DNA from: JAQUQI01 sp041650035
GTDB lineage: Bacteria > Omnitrophota > Gorgyraeia > JABMRG01
Assembly: GCA_041650035.1 (NCBI GenBank)
Contig: JBAZLY010000002.1
Location: forward strand, 1 to 64,000
Direction: 5' to 3'
Length of the DNA stretch: 64,000 nt
Program-made: the position numbers and the translations under genes
The notes under the pieces: model-generated
Told to the model about the DNA's origin: nothing
The model's database searches: none
What the model saw: the letters and a program-made list of their open reading frames with translations, nothing else
Shown here: in pieces, positions 34,381-42,643 of the stretch
Layout of the letters: the number at the start of each line of letters is the position of its first letter
Position numbering within the stretch: the first letter of the stretch is position 1

Positions 34381-35034
34381 ATGAACGATATAAAAACCAA
34401 ATCCATAAGGACTATAGAAGAAAAGATGTCACACCTTGAGGAATCCGATATAAGACGCGGCATACTCGAATCCGCCAAAAGCTTTAAGACCTCATGGATA
34501 AGTTTCGGCCAGGCGCTTTACACGGTATGGAAAGATAAATTATACAAAGGCTGGGGTTATGATAAATTTGAGGCATATACGGCAAAGGAGATAGGTATAC
34601 GCAAACAAACGGCCGTGAAGCTATTAAGATCATACTGCTTTCTGGAAAAGGAAGACCCCCTTTACCTTAAGAAAGATTATAATGATGAGGCTGATACCGC
34701 GCTGGTACCCAGTTATGAATCAGTTGATGTTCTGCGGTTGGCAAGGGATAAGAAGGACCTAAGTAAAGAGGATTACGCGAAAATAAAGAAATCTGTGCTT
34801 GAGATGGGCAAAGACGCGGGATCAGTCAAAAAAGACCTGACAGCCCTTATAAGACAGCGCGAGCAGCTGCAGCCGGAAGAGGTATGGCAAAAAAAGCGCC
34901 TTACATTGTTAAAAAGATTTTTGACCACGCTAAAAAGCCTGGTTGACGAGGCAAGGGCGTCAAATATGCTTTCATCGAAAGCCATAGACGATCTTCAAAA
35001 GATTATAGACGGGATGGAGACGGAACTTTTATAA
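34381..35034 (+). CDS. Hypothetical protein, helix-rich with a possible HTH
   Basis: The 217-residue soluble protein is almost wholly helical. One block, 'FEAYTAKEIGIRKQTAVKLL', has the spacing of a helix-turn-helix, suggesting DNA binding. It is preceded by 'TSWISFGQALYTVWKDKLYK' and followed by long charged helices up to the C-terminus ('LQKIIDGMETEL'). I do not recognise the family. AGGA precedes the start. It is 37 bases before the parvulin gene. Confidence 0.6.
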   Translation: MNDIKTKSIRTIEEKMSHLEESDIRRGILESAKSFKTSWISFGQALYTVWKDKLYKGWGYDKFEAYTAKEIGIRKQTAVKLLRSYCFLEKEDPLYLKKDYNDEADTALVPSYESVDVLRLARDKKDLSKEDYAKIKKSVLEMGKDAGSVKKDLTALIRQREQLQPEEVWQKKRLTLLKRFLTTLKSLVDEARASNMLSSKAIDDLQKIIDGMETELL

Positions 35035-35071
35035 TAAAAGAATTGTAATCTATAAACACACGGGGGATGAA

Positions 35072-35353
35072 ATGGCGAAGGCAAAGGCTAAGCACATTCT
35101 GGTTTCAAGCAGGGAAAGGTGCGAGAACCTAAAAAAACAAATTGAATCCGGTGAAAGTTTTGAAAAAATAGCCGGACTTTATTCGGAATGCCCGTCAGGA
35201 CAGGACGGCGGAAATCTCGGTGAATTTGAACCCGGGCAAATGGTAGAGGAATTTGATGAAATCGTCTTCAGCGGGGAAATAGGCAAGGTCCATGGCCCGA
35301 TTAAAACAGATTTCGGTTATCACCTTATACAGATACTTAGCAGAAGCGAATAA
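35072..35353 (+). CDS. Parvulin-type peptidyl-prolyl isomerase
   Basis: The 93-residue protein is a single rotamase domain without a signal peptide, so it is cytoplasmic, like E. coli PpiC. Family blocks are 'KAKHILVSSRERCENLKKQI', 'IAGLYSECPSGQDGGNLGEF', 'GQMVEEFDEIVFSG', 'IGKVHGPIKTDFGYHLIQI'. It speeds cis-trans isomerisation of prolyl bonds. It is followed by the stand-alone GMP synthase domain after 15 bases. Confidence 0.95.
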   Translation: MAKAKAKHILVSSRERCENLKKQIESGESFEKIAGLYSECPSGQDGGNLGEFEPGQMVEEFDEIVFSGEIGKVHGPIKTDFGYHLIQILSRSE

Positions 35354-35368
35354 CGACAGGAGCGCCTA

Positions 35369-36337
35369 ATGAATCAAGCCAAGGAAATGCGCCTTAAGAA
35401 AACGAATATTGATAAATTCATCAAAGAAAAATGCGCCAATATATCCGCTATTGTAGGCGGCGCGGAGGCGATCAACGCACTTTCCGGCGGAGTAGATAGT
35501 GCCGCCGTCACCATGCTCGGCCATAAGGCGATAGGCAAAAAACTTAAGACATATTTTATAGACAACGGGCTGATGCGCCAGAACGAGGCGCGAATGGTAA
35601 AGGATATTTTCAAAAAACTCGGCGTTGAGGTCAATGTTATCAACGCCAGAAATATATTTTTAAATGCCCTTCGTGGAATAGAAGACGCGGAAATGAAAAG
35701 AGAGGCCATATCGCAGACCTTTTACAAGGATGTATTCGGCCGATTGGTAAAAAACAGCCATGCCCGCTTCCTCCTGCAAGGGACAATCCTGACAGACATT
35801 GATGAGACTGTCGCTGGGATAAAAAGACAGCATAATGTGTTTGAGCAGCTTGGTATTGACCCTGAAAAAAGTTTCGGATACAAGATATTGGAACCTCTTG
35901 TCCGGCTTCGCAAGGACAGCGTCAGGTATCTGGCAAAATCTCTCGGTCTGCCGGAAGACATATATAACCGTCAGCCTTTTCCAGGTCCTGCGCTTGCCGC
36001 GCGGATCATTGGCGAGGTAACCGGCGAACGGATAGAACTGGCCCGGGAATCAACCGGCATTCTTGAACAAGAATGCCGCGGGATAAAGGCTTTTCAGTAT
36101 ATGGCCATACTTCATAACGACAAGGTCACAGGCGTAAGGGACGGGAAAAGGGCTTTCGGCGCGCAGATAGAAATAAGGTGCTGGGATAGCACGGACGCCA
36201 GAAAGGCCAAACCTACAAACCTGCCGTTTAAAATACTGCGCAAGATAGCTGACAGGATAACATCCGAGATTGCCGGCGTTGTAAGCGTAACCTATAACAT
36301 AACCACGAAACCCCCTTCAACCATAGAGGCTGTTTGA
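35369..36337 (+). CDS. Free-standing GMP synthase ATP-pyrophosphatase subunit-like protein
   Basis: The 322-residue product is only the C-terminal half of a GMP synthase: the ATP-PPase P-loop 'ALSGGVDSA' (S39-S44), 'YFIDNGLMRQNEARMVKD', 'FLLQGTILTDIDE', 'QPFPGPALAARIIGEVTGER' and the dimerisation/XMP domain 'SEIAGVVSVTYNITTKPPST'. No glutaminase domain is present, as in archaeal two-subunit GMP synthases. It ends 'IEAV', whereas the full-length GuaA at 53322 ends 'IEWE', a conserved substrate-side motif. It may be a specialised or diverging paralogue, with its ammonia source unknown. Confidence 0.85.
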   Translation: MNQAKEMRLKKTNIDKFIKEKCANISAIVGGAEAINALSGGVDSAAVTMLGHKAIGKKLKTYFIDNGLMRQNEARMVKDIFKKLGVEVNVINARNIFLNALRGIEDAEMKREAISQTFYKDVFGRLVKNSHARFLLQGTILTDIDETVAGIKRQHNVFEQLGIDPEKSFGYKILEPLVRLRKDSVRYLAKSLGLPEDIYNRQPFPGPALAARIIGEVTGERIELARESTGILEQECRGIKAFQYMAILHNDKVTGVRDGKRAFGAQIEIRCWDSTDARKAKPTNLPFKILRKIADRITSEIAGVVSVTYNITTKPPSTIEAV

Positions 36338-36380
36338 TATCAGCGCCTTAAATCCGGGTTCTTTTTCCAAAGAACTGCAT

Positions 36381-36714
36381 CGATTTGTCACGCAGCGAAA
36401 CCTGAAATACCTATTAAGCGTGCTGAAATTCAACGCGGAACATGGTATAATGTTTTTCAGGATCGGTTTAAGGACTTGCGCCCTTCGTCTCTCACAAGGC
36501 GTGGCTTATAAACTGGCAAAGGGGATTTAAGGCTTAAGGAGCGAGAAAAGGGGCCCATGCCGTTAGCATATCAGGCCGGGTGTTTTTAAGGATTTTTTGC
36601 GGAATAGACAGCCTTACGATTTTGATATAACGCTTAAGATTAAGGGTAAGGAGAAAAACCCGCTAAAGGCGCTTGAAATAGCGAAACGGGACAAAAGGCT
36701 TTATGAAAAAAACT
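36381..36714 (+). pseudogene. Decayed UV damage endonuclease (UvdE/UvsE) gene
   Basis: Several frames of this 365-base gap carry pieces of UvdE. From 36381: 'NLKYLLSVLKFNAEHGIMFF', then 'RIG'. In a second frame: 'LAPFVSHKAW' (family PFASH block), then a possible trace of the HPG region ('AHAVSISGR'). From about 36588, a third piece, 'PYDFDITLKIKGKEKNPLKA', matches the C-terminal DxMLE-x-K-x-K block. Stop codons and frameshifts separate them, and most of the central barrel is deleted. The last piece runs into the start of rlmN. Confidence 0.7.
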
Positions 36715-37728
36715 GATGTAAGAAATTTAACTCTTCAGGAATTGAACAAAATAATAATACAGCTTGGCCATCCCGCCTACAGGGCAAGGCAGATATTTTT
36801 GTGGCTTTTTCAAAAAGGCGCCGCATCATTTGACATGATGACCAATATTCCGAAACCGCTCATACATAAGCTTAAGGATTTATTTTACATATCATCCCTG
36901 CGGCAGGGACAAAAACTTGTAAGCAGGGATTCGAGCATAAAGGTATCATTCTTGCTTGAAGACGGCCCTTGCGTTGAGACCGTTGTCATACAGTCAAGGT
37001 CGAGAAATACAATCTGTCTTTCGACACAGGCCGGATGCAAATTCAAATGCGTTTTTTGCGCCAGCGGGATGAAAGGTTTTACAAGAAATTTGTCCCCGTC
37101 GGAGATACTGGGCCAGATATTGCATATCCGCGATATCCTGCATATCCAGGCTACCAACTATGTGTTTATGGGCATGGGAGAACCCCTTGATAACTATGAA
37201 AACCTTGTTCAGGCAATCAGGGTAATGAACGATAAGGATGCCTTCAACATAGGGGCGAGGAGAATTACTATATCAACCTGCGGCATTGTACCCGGTATAA
37301 AAAGGCTTGGCGAATTTGACATGCAGGTCAATCTATCATTATCCCTGCATGCCGTGACCGATGAAAAACGCTCAAAGATCATGCCTGTTAACAGGCTCTA
37401 CCCGCTTAAAAAGGTTATAGATGCCATGGCTGGATATGCCCAACGCTCCGGCAGGCTAATCACCCTGGAATATATATTAATACCCGGGTTAAACGACTCT
37501 GCTTCCGACGCGGAGGGCCTTGCCCAGATTGCCAGACAACTTAAATCAAAGATCAATCTTATACCCTACAGCGAGGTCACGGGATTAAGGTTCAATGTCC
37601 CCACACCGCGCGAGCTTGACATCTTTACCAGCAGGGTAAAGAAGGGACACAAATATATAACCACAAGACAATCCAGGGGAAAGGATATACAAGCGGCCTG
37701 CGGCCAGTTGGCGGCAAGGCGCCCGTAA
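36703..37728 (+). CDS. rlmN: Dual-specificity RNA methyltransferase RlmN
   Basis: The 341-residue radical SAM enzyme methylates C2 of adenine in 23S rRNA (A2503) and some tRNAs. Cluster Cys are C112, C116 and C119 ('AGCKFKCVFCASG'). It has 'ATNYVFMGMGEPLDNYENL', 'RRITISTCGIVPGIKRL' and 'VNLSLSLHAVTDEKR'. The C-terminal catalytic Cys lies in 'RGKDIQAACGQL'. All expected residues are present. The start lies inside the last fragment of the decayed UvdE gene. Confidence 0.96.
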   Translation: MKKTDVRNLTLQELNKIIIQLGHPAYRARQIFLWLFQKGAASFDMMTNIPKPLIHKLKDLFYISSLRQGQKLVSRDSSIKVSFLLEDGPCVETVVIQSRSRNTICLSTQAGCKFKCVFCASGMKGFTRNLSPSEILGQILHIRDILHIQATNYVFMGMGEPLDNYENLVQAIRVMNDKDAFNIGARRITISTCGIVPGIKRLGEFDMQVNLSLSLHAVTDEKRSKIMPVNRLYPLKKVIDAMAGYAQRSGRLITLEYILIPGLNDSASDAEGLAQIARQLKSKINLIPYSEVTGLRFNVPTPRELDIFTSRVKKGHKYITTRQSRGKDIQAACGQLAARRP

Positions 37729-37734
37729 TACCGC

Positions 37735-38409
37735 ATGTTCAGAATGATAGCGTTTGACATAGACGGCACCATAACCGAACATATCAGTTCATGGCAAATG
37801 ATACATGAAAAACTCGGCCTATGGAATGACTTTGCCAGCCGGTATCAAGAGAGATTTTTGCAGGGGAAAATAAGTTATGATCAATTCTGCCGCCTTGATG
37901 CCGCCTGCTGGAAAGGTCTGCCGGAGGCAAGGATATCGGACATATTCCACCCGGTCAAATATATAAAAAACGCTAAATCATGTCTAAAAAAACTGAAAAA
38001 AAAGGGGTTTAAGCTGGCGGCCCTTTCGACAGGACTGCAATATACGGCTGACGCCATAGCAAAGGATGTGGGTTTTGATTTTATCCTGACAAATATCCTA
38101 ACCGCGCGCGCCGGTGTTATGACAGGCGACGTAAGAATCAATATCTCGCATGGCGCCAAGAATAGGGCCCTGGGGCAGGTAATAAAGCGGTTTGGGCTTA
38201 AGCGAAATGAGGTCATAAGCGTTGGCGACAGCGCGGGTGATATACCGCTGGTAAAAAATTCCGGCTACTTTATAGCGTTCAATTCATCCAACAAGGCCCT
38301 TTCGGATATGGCCGATTACAATTGCAAGAGCGGGGATTTTAAGGATGTTTACGATAAGATCATCGAGATAACGCAAGAAGAGATAAAAAAACACAGGAGA
38401 ACCCCATGA
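37735..38409 (+). CDS. HAD-superfamily phosphatase (SerB-like)
   Basis: The 224-residue hydrolase has motif I 'AFDIDGTIT' (nucleophile and acid Asp), motif II 'ALSTGL', motif III around 'SHGAKNRALGQVIKRFGL' and motif IV 'SVGDSAGDIPLV'. The cap region ('FASRYQERFLQGKISYDQFC') resembles phosphoserine phosphatase-like enzymes. It dephosphorylates a small molecule in the cytoplasm; the substrate is not certain. The stop overlaps the exonuclease gene (ATGA). Confidence 0.88.
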   Translation: MFRMIAFDIDGTITEHISSWQMIHEKLGLWNDFASRYQERFLQGKISYDQFCRLDAACWKGLPEARISDIFHPVKYIKNAKSCLKKLKKKGFKLAALSTGLQYTADAIAKDVGFDFILTNILTARAGVMTGDVRINISHGAKNRALGQVIKRFGLKRNEVISVGDSAGDIPLVKNSGYFIAFNSSNKALSDMADYNCKSGDFKDVYDKIIEITQEEIKKHRRTP

Positions 38410-39188
38410 TAATAAAAACCCCTCTCGTAGTCTTTGACCTTGAAACAACGGGCACATGGGTGGAAAAAGACAAGATTGTTGAGATCGGCATGGTAAAACT
38501 CATGCCTGACGGCACCAAAGAGGAGTATGTAAAACGCGTAAACCCCGGCATACCAATACCTGTCAATGTCACACGGATAATCGGTATAACAAACGACGAC
38601 GTCAGCAATGCTCCGGCCTTTAAGGAAATCGCGGCGGAGGTTTTGGAATTTATTGGTGACGCCGACCTCGGAGGTTTTAACATATACCGGTTCGACCTGC
38701 CGGTCCTTGAGCGTGAATTAATCGAGGCGGGCCTAAGTTTCCGCTGGAAAGACCGTGGCATATATGACGCTCAAAAGATTTATCACATACACGAAAAAAG
38801 GGACCTTATGGCCGCGTACCAACTTTATTGCGAAAAAGAGCTTACTAACGCCCATACGGCATTAGGCGACGCCGAGGCCACGTTTGAGATACTTAACGCG
38901 CAAATAATAAAATACGGTTCAGAGAGGGAGGGCATCCGCTCTTTAAGGGATATCGATTACGAGACATCCAGTTATTACTATGACAAAGAAAAGAAATTTT
39001 GCTGGTGGAACAGCGACCTTTACCCGTCATTCGGGAAATACAGGCGGAAAAAACATATAAAGGCTATAGCAAAAAATGACCGTGGTTACCTGGAATGGCT
39101 TGCCAGCCAGGATTTTAGTGATGAAGTAAAATTGCTCGCCCTAAACGCCTTGAATGGAAAATTTCCTAAACCACCAGATAACATTTAA
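38406..39188 (+). CDS. DnaQ-like 3'-5' exonuclease
   Basis: The 260-residue protein is a DEDDh exonuclease. Exo I is 'VVFDLETTGTW' (Asp and Glu), Exo II is 'GGFNIYRFDLPVLERE', and Exo III is 'NAHTALGDAEATFEIL' with the catalytic His and Asp. The C-terminal 80 residues ('KKFCWWNSDLYPSFGKYR', 'DRGYLEWLASQDF') resemble the extension of stand-alone DnaQ-like exonucleases. It could be a proofreading or RNA/DNA trimming enzyme. Confidence 0.9.
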   Translation: MIIKTPLVVFDLETTGTWVEKDKIVEIGMVKLMPDGTKEEYVKRVNPGIPIPVNVTRIIGITNDDVSNAPAFKEIAAEVLEFIGDADLGGFNIYRFDLPVLERELIEAGLSFRWKDRGIYDAQKIYHIHEKRDLMAAYQLYCEKELTNAHTALGDAEATFEILNAQIIKYGSEREGIRSLRDIDYETSSYYYDKEKKFCWWNSDLYPSFGKYRRKKHIKAIAKNDRGYLEWLASQDFSDEVKLLALNALNGKFPKPPDNI

Positions 39189-39211
39189 TAGTTTTTAAAA
39201 AAGGGGTACCG

Positions 39212-39790
39212 ATGAAAAATTTTTTCTTGGCCTTCATACCGTTATTCGTTGCTGTTGACGCCATAGGGGTATTACCCATATTTTCATCGCTTACCGAAGG
39301 CGCGAGTCAAACCCAAAGGCGCAGGATAATTGTTCAGTCAATGATAACGGCATGCTGTTTGGCGATAGGTTTCATATTCCTGGGCAAGGCCACATTCAGG
39401 CTTCTGAATATCACTATTGCCGACTTTATGATAGCCGGCGGGATAGTGCTTTTTTCAATTGCCATACTCGACATCCTCAACCCTGAAAAAAAGAGGCGCG
39501 CGCCGGGCAGCAGCCTAGGGGCGGTGCCTCTGGGGACACCGCTTATATCGGGACCCGCGGTCCTGACTACATCGCTTATTATGCTTGAAAACTATGGGCT
39601 TGGAGTCACACTGCTATCGGTTATAGTAAATATAGCGCTTGCAGGGGCTATTTTCTTTTTTTCAAACATTCTTATAAAAACGCTGGGCGTGGCAGGGTCA
39701 AGGGCATTATCCAAGATCATGAGCCTTTTGCTGTCCGCTATAGCGGTCATGATGATAAGAAAAGGCCTTATGGTTTTTCTGTCTTTATAA
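39212..39790 (+). CDS. MarC-family membrane protein
   Basis: The 192-residue integral membrane protein has about six helices. MarC blocks are 'FLAFIPLFVAVDAIGVLPIF', 'ADFMIAGGIVLFSIAILDIL', 'AVPLGTPLISGPAVLTTSLI' and the C-terminal 'RALSKIMSLLLSAIAVMMIR'. The family is listed as amino-acid or small-molecule transporters, but its function is not firmly known. It follows the exonuclease by 23 bases. Confidence 0.92.
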   Translation: MKNFFLAFIPLFVAVDAIGVLPIFSSLTEGASQTQRRRIIVQSMITACCLAIGFIFLGKATFRLLNITIADFMIAGGIVLFSIAILDILNPEKKRRAPGSSLGAVPLGTPLISGPAVLTTSLIMLENYGLGVTLLSVIVNIALAGAIFFFSNILIKTLGVAGSRALSKIMSLLLSAIAVMMIRKGLMVFLSL

Positions 39791-39827
39791 CTTGGGCCGT
39801 GAAAATACCGGGATCAAACAAACACGT

Positions 39828-40466
39828 ATGGATACTATTGTTCAGAAATTGCCTGACAACTGCAGGCGTAACATACATGAGATTGTTAAGCTTTTCGCGG
39901 AGATTGATATGCGGGTAGCTGATTTTGTCAGGATCACCGGCATCCACTGCCCCGAGGGATGCGGGTTTTGCTGTAATAGCATAGAGATAGAGACAACCGT
40001 ATTGGAGATGCTGCCTTTATCCGCCTGGTTGTGGGCAAACGGCAAGGCCGATGGGGTATTGTCTATGTTATCACGGACAAGCAATAATACTTGCGTTTTT
40101 TTTAACAAAGCTCCTAAGACGGGCGGAAACGGCCACTGCACCATATATGGACTAAGGCCTTTGATATGCAGGCTTTTTGGTTTTTTTACCAATAAGGATA
40201 AAAACGGAAAATACACATACGGGTCGTGCAAGGTCATAAAAGAGGTCTACCCGGAAACATACAAAAAATGCTTAAGATTGATAGAGGCAGGATATCACCC
40301 ATCCAATATGACCGATTTCTCCGTCAGGGTAATCGCTCAAGGCACGGACTTCGGCCGAAAAATGCTGACTATTAACACGGCGGCAAAAATCGCGATTGAA
40401 AAAATCGGGTTTATGCTGTCGCTGATTGAAACCCCTCCGGAAACGCCAAACCCTCGGGCTGCTTAA
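39828..40466 (+). CDS. YkgJ-family cysteine-cluster protein
   Basis: The 212-residue protein has 'GIHCPEGCGFCCNSIEIETT' (CxxxCxxCC), then 'HCTIYGLRPLICRLFGFF' and 'YTYGSCKVIKE'. These Cys patterns match the YkgJ/UPF0153 family, with larger flanking regions than the copy at 19462. A bound metal or iron-sulfur cluster is likely. ATG 39828 is preferred over TTG 39792, though no good ribosome site is visible. Confidence 0.78.
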   Translation: MDTIVQKLPDNCRRNIHEIVKLFAEIDMRVADFVRITGIHCPEGCGFCCNSIEIETTVLEMLPLSAWLWANGKADGVLSMLSRTSNNTCVFFNKAPKTGGNGHCTIYGLRPLICRLFGFFTNKDKNGKYTYGSCKVIKEVYPETYKKCLRLIEAGYHPSNMTDFSVRVIAQGTDFGRKMLTINTAAKIAIEKIGFMLSLIETPPETPNPRAA

Positions 40467-40486
40467 AAAATGAAGCTCATTCCTAA

Positions 40487-40885
40487 ATGAATATTGCCAT
40501 ATATAAAAAGAACATGATCGGGCTTACAGCATTTTTATTTTTTGGCCTTATTATTTTTTGTTTAATATCCCTGGCACGAAATAACAACAGATCCAACACG
40601 ATTACCGTTAAAAGCGGCGGCACATTTACCATATCACTTGCTTCAAACGCCACTACCGGGTTTACCTGGCAATTTGTCAGGCAAATAGACACAAACCTTT
40701 TAGGGCTTGAGGGTTCGCGGTATTTAAGCCCTGGCACAGGCCTTGTTGGCGCGGGAGGCAGGCAGGAATGGACATTTAGGGCAAAGAAGCCGGGCAGGGC
40801 AGTAATATCTCTTGAATATATCAGGCCATGGGAAAACGACAAGGCCTGTGCCAGGGCAAAGAATTTAACAGTTATAATTCGTTAA
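40487..40885 (+). CDS. Chagasin/I42-family protease inhibitor
   Basis: The 132-residue product has a membrane anchor or signal (about 9-28), then an I42 domain. The conserved loops are 'LASNATTGFTWQF' (NxTTGYxW), 'GAGGRQEWTFRAKKPG' and 'LEYIRPWEND' (RPW). In this family the loops insert into the active site of papain-like cysteine proteases. It lies outside the cytoplasmic membrane and would block foreign or own proteases. No protease gene is adjacent. Confidence 0.85.
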   Translation: MNIAIYKKNMIGLTAFLFFGLIIFCLISLARNNNRSNTITVKSGGTFTISLASNATTGFTWQFVRQIDTNLLGLEGSRYLSPGTGLVGAGGRQEWTFRAKKPGRAVISLEYIRPWENDKACARAKNLTVIIR

Positions 40886-41063
40886 AAGAGATGGTTGCTT
40901 AATGAGCATATGCTAATGAGAGGGTATTAAAAAAGATAGAAACAAGCAATCGGACCAAATCTAATCATTCATAAACACGATTTAAGTCCATCAGAAAACC
41001 TGTCAGACAAGACTCAACTTCAATCGAGAACCCATAAAAAACCCTTTTTCTGCCTCAATCTCT

Positions 41064-41091
41064 ATGTCCTATAATATATCTTATGTTAACT
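41064..41091. other. dif: dif-like XerC/XerD recombination site
   Basis: The 28 bases split into ATGTCCTATAA (XerC arm, 41064-41074), TATATC (spacer, 41075-41080) and TTATGTTAACT (XerD arm, 41081-41091). Against the B. subtilis dif sequence as I recall it, 23 of 28 positions agree; against E. coli dif, 19 of 28. The inner ATAA...TTAT symmetry and the strong XerD arm are kept. The site sits exactly where gene orientation reverses from + to -, as expected of a replication terminus. It would resolve chromosome dimers. Confidence 0.75.
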
Positions 41092-41157
41092 ATGCAATGT
41101 GAAAAACCCAGCCATAACCCATTATATTACGTAAGTTATAAAGTTATACATCTCGGT

Positions 41158-41327
41158 TGTGGATAATACCTAAATAATACCCCTAATGGCGATTAAAACA
41201 TATCAAGTACTATCAGATATTACCTGCCTTTTATCATTGTGGACACGCTAAGGTGATCGTATATTTAAAATTTTAAAATTTTTTTTTGAGCTTGAAACCG
41301 GAAAAAATAGCTTATTTTTTGTGGATA
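41158..41327 (-). promoter_or_regulatory. Cluster of DnaA-box-like sequences
   Basis: TGTGGATAA (41158-41166) is the exact complement of the TTATCCACA DnaA box. TGTGGACAC (about 41239) and TGTGGATAT (about 41319) match with two and one changes in the same orientation. The function is unclear, since the surrounding gene orientation points to a terminus, not an origin. They could be chance or a DnaA-titrating locus. Confidence 0.3.
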
Positions 41328-41331
41328 TTTT

Positions 41332-42639
41332 TTAGCCGAGGTTTAGAAGCGGGATATTGAGGCGCTGTCTTTTGGTCTCCCCTTTTTGCAGGTTTTTTTG
41401 GCGCCAGGAAAGGCTGTTTCTTGGGTGGTTTTTTAAGCCCTTCCGCAAGGGGTTTTTTGATGATGCCAGATGGATGGTATGCTTGCCGTATTTTTTGGCA
41501 ATTTCATCAATCATCCTTGAGACCTTTTCTACCTTTTCTATTCTTATCGCATCATCAAAAAGCGTCCTTTGATACTGCAAGTTTACGGTGATATCTGATA
41601 AGACAATGCCCGATGCCCTGTACAGCAGGCCATCTTTAAAGATATCGTCAAAAAGCCCTGCTAAAATATCTGCGAATTCCATCGTTGATGATGAATGACA
41701 GCTCAAGGTTGCCATGAGGCCTGTTGCCTTAAAATCCTGCGTTTTTAGATATGCCAGAAGACGTCTCGCGAAAAGGCCGTGACGCCTTAATTTTATGCAT
41801 GCAGACTCAAGATTTCTTGTAATCTGCGCCTTGACAAACAATCTGTTTTTTGATGCCGGCGAAAAGGTCTTTGTCTTGCTTATTGATAAATACTTCTCTT
41901 TTCTTAATGTGTTGATTCGATACACATAATGCCCTCTAAGTTCAAGCCACAATTCCCTGCCTATTTTGCCTAAAATACTCTCCGCAAAATCTAAGGGTTT
42001 ATTGATATAATCAAAGACATTATTAAGCCCATAACGGCGTAAAAGCTCAACCGTATTATGCCCGAAACCGCAGACCTCCTCAAAAGAAGTCTGCTTTAAA
42101 AAGCAATGGATCTCATGGCCCGGCAATGCCTTTATGCCGGACGGTTTATTACAGCCCGAGCAGAGTTTTGCAAGTGTCTTTGACAGGCTTAGGCCTATTG
42201 AGACAGTGATATCCAGCTCTTTTTCGATTCTTTTCTTTATTAGAAGCGCGATATTCTCATAGCCTGCGTGATAAAGCCTCCTCATACCGGTAATGTCGCA
42301 AAATGCCTCATCAATAGAATATTCCTCAACATCGGGGCTGAATTGCCTTAATATGGAAAACATCCTTTCAGAATAAATACTGTAAAGCTCATAATCACTT
42401 GGTATTATAATTGCGTCGGGGATAATCTTCTTAACCTCATGCAGGCGTATACCCCTTCCAATGCCTCTGGCCTTTGCCTCATAGCTTGCGCAGGATACTA
42501 TCCCCCTCTCTTTCCCCGTTATCACGGATTTTCCTTTTAAAATAGGGCTTCTGGCCTGCTCGCATGAAACGAAAAAGGCATCGCAGTCTACATGCAATAT
42601 AGCCTTTGGATAGTTTTTAAGGGTTATGAATTGGGACAC
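41332..42639 (-). CDS. Y-family translesion DNA polymerase (UmuC/DinB type)
   Basis: The 435-residue polymerase copies damaged DNA. The catalytic acidic residues are in 'ILHVDCDAFFVSCEQAR' (D18, D20) and 'VEEYSIDEAFCDITG' (D110, E111). Fingers, thumb ('VSIGLSLSKTLAKLCSGCNK', 'VCGFGHNTVELLRRYG') and a little-finger domain follow, with a basic C-terminal tail. The DGWR-free, UmuC-like C-terminus fits Pol V or a Gram-positive ImuB/UmuC relation. It is downstream of lexA by four bases and so is under the LexA box, an SOS cassette. Confidence 0.93.
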   Translation of the reverse strand: MSQFITLKNYPKAILHVDCDAFFVSCEQARSPILKGKSVITGKERGIVSCASYEAKARGIGRGIRLHEVKKIIPDAIIIPSDYELYSIYSERMFSILRQFSPDVEEYSIDEAFCDITGMRRLYHAGYENIALLIKKRIEKELDITVSIGLSLSKTLAKLCSGCNKPSGIKALPGHEIHCFLKQTSFEEVCGFGHNTVELLRRYGLNNVFDYINKPLDFAESILGKIGRELWLELRGHYVYRINTLRKEKYLSISKTKTFSPASKNRLFVKAQITRNLESACIKLRRHGLFARRLLAYLKTQDFKATGLMATLSCHSSSTMEFADILAGLFDDIFKDGLLYRASGIVLSDITVNLQYQRTLFDDAIRIEKVEKVSRMIDEIAKKYGKHTIHLASSKNPLRKGLKNHPRNSLSWRQKNLQKGETKRQRLNIPLLNLG

Positions 42640-42643
42640 GTCT

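Larger units (their letters stand above)
40886..41331. other. AT-rich gap at the strand switch
   Basis: This 446-base stretch lies between two oppositely directed gene blocks and holds no gene. It contains the dif-like site (41064-41091), three matches or near matches to DnaA boxes on one strand (see separate entry), and an AT tract with ATTTAAAATTTTAAAA near 41264-41280. There is no tRNA fold or IS end. Confidence 0.6.

Noticed and set aside
40886..41331. Replication origin
   Set aside because: DnaA-like boxes and an AT tract are present, but the genes on both sides point towards the gap and a dif-like site lies in it; there is no dnaA or dnaN nearby.
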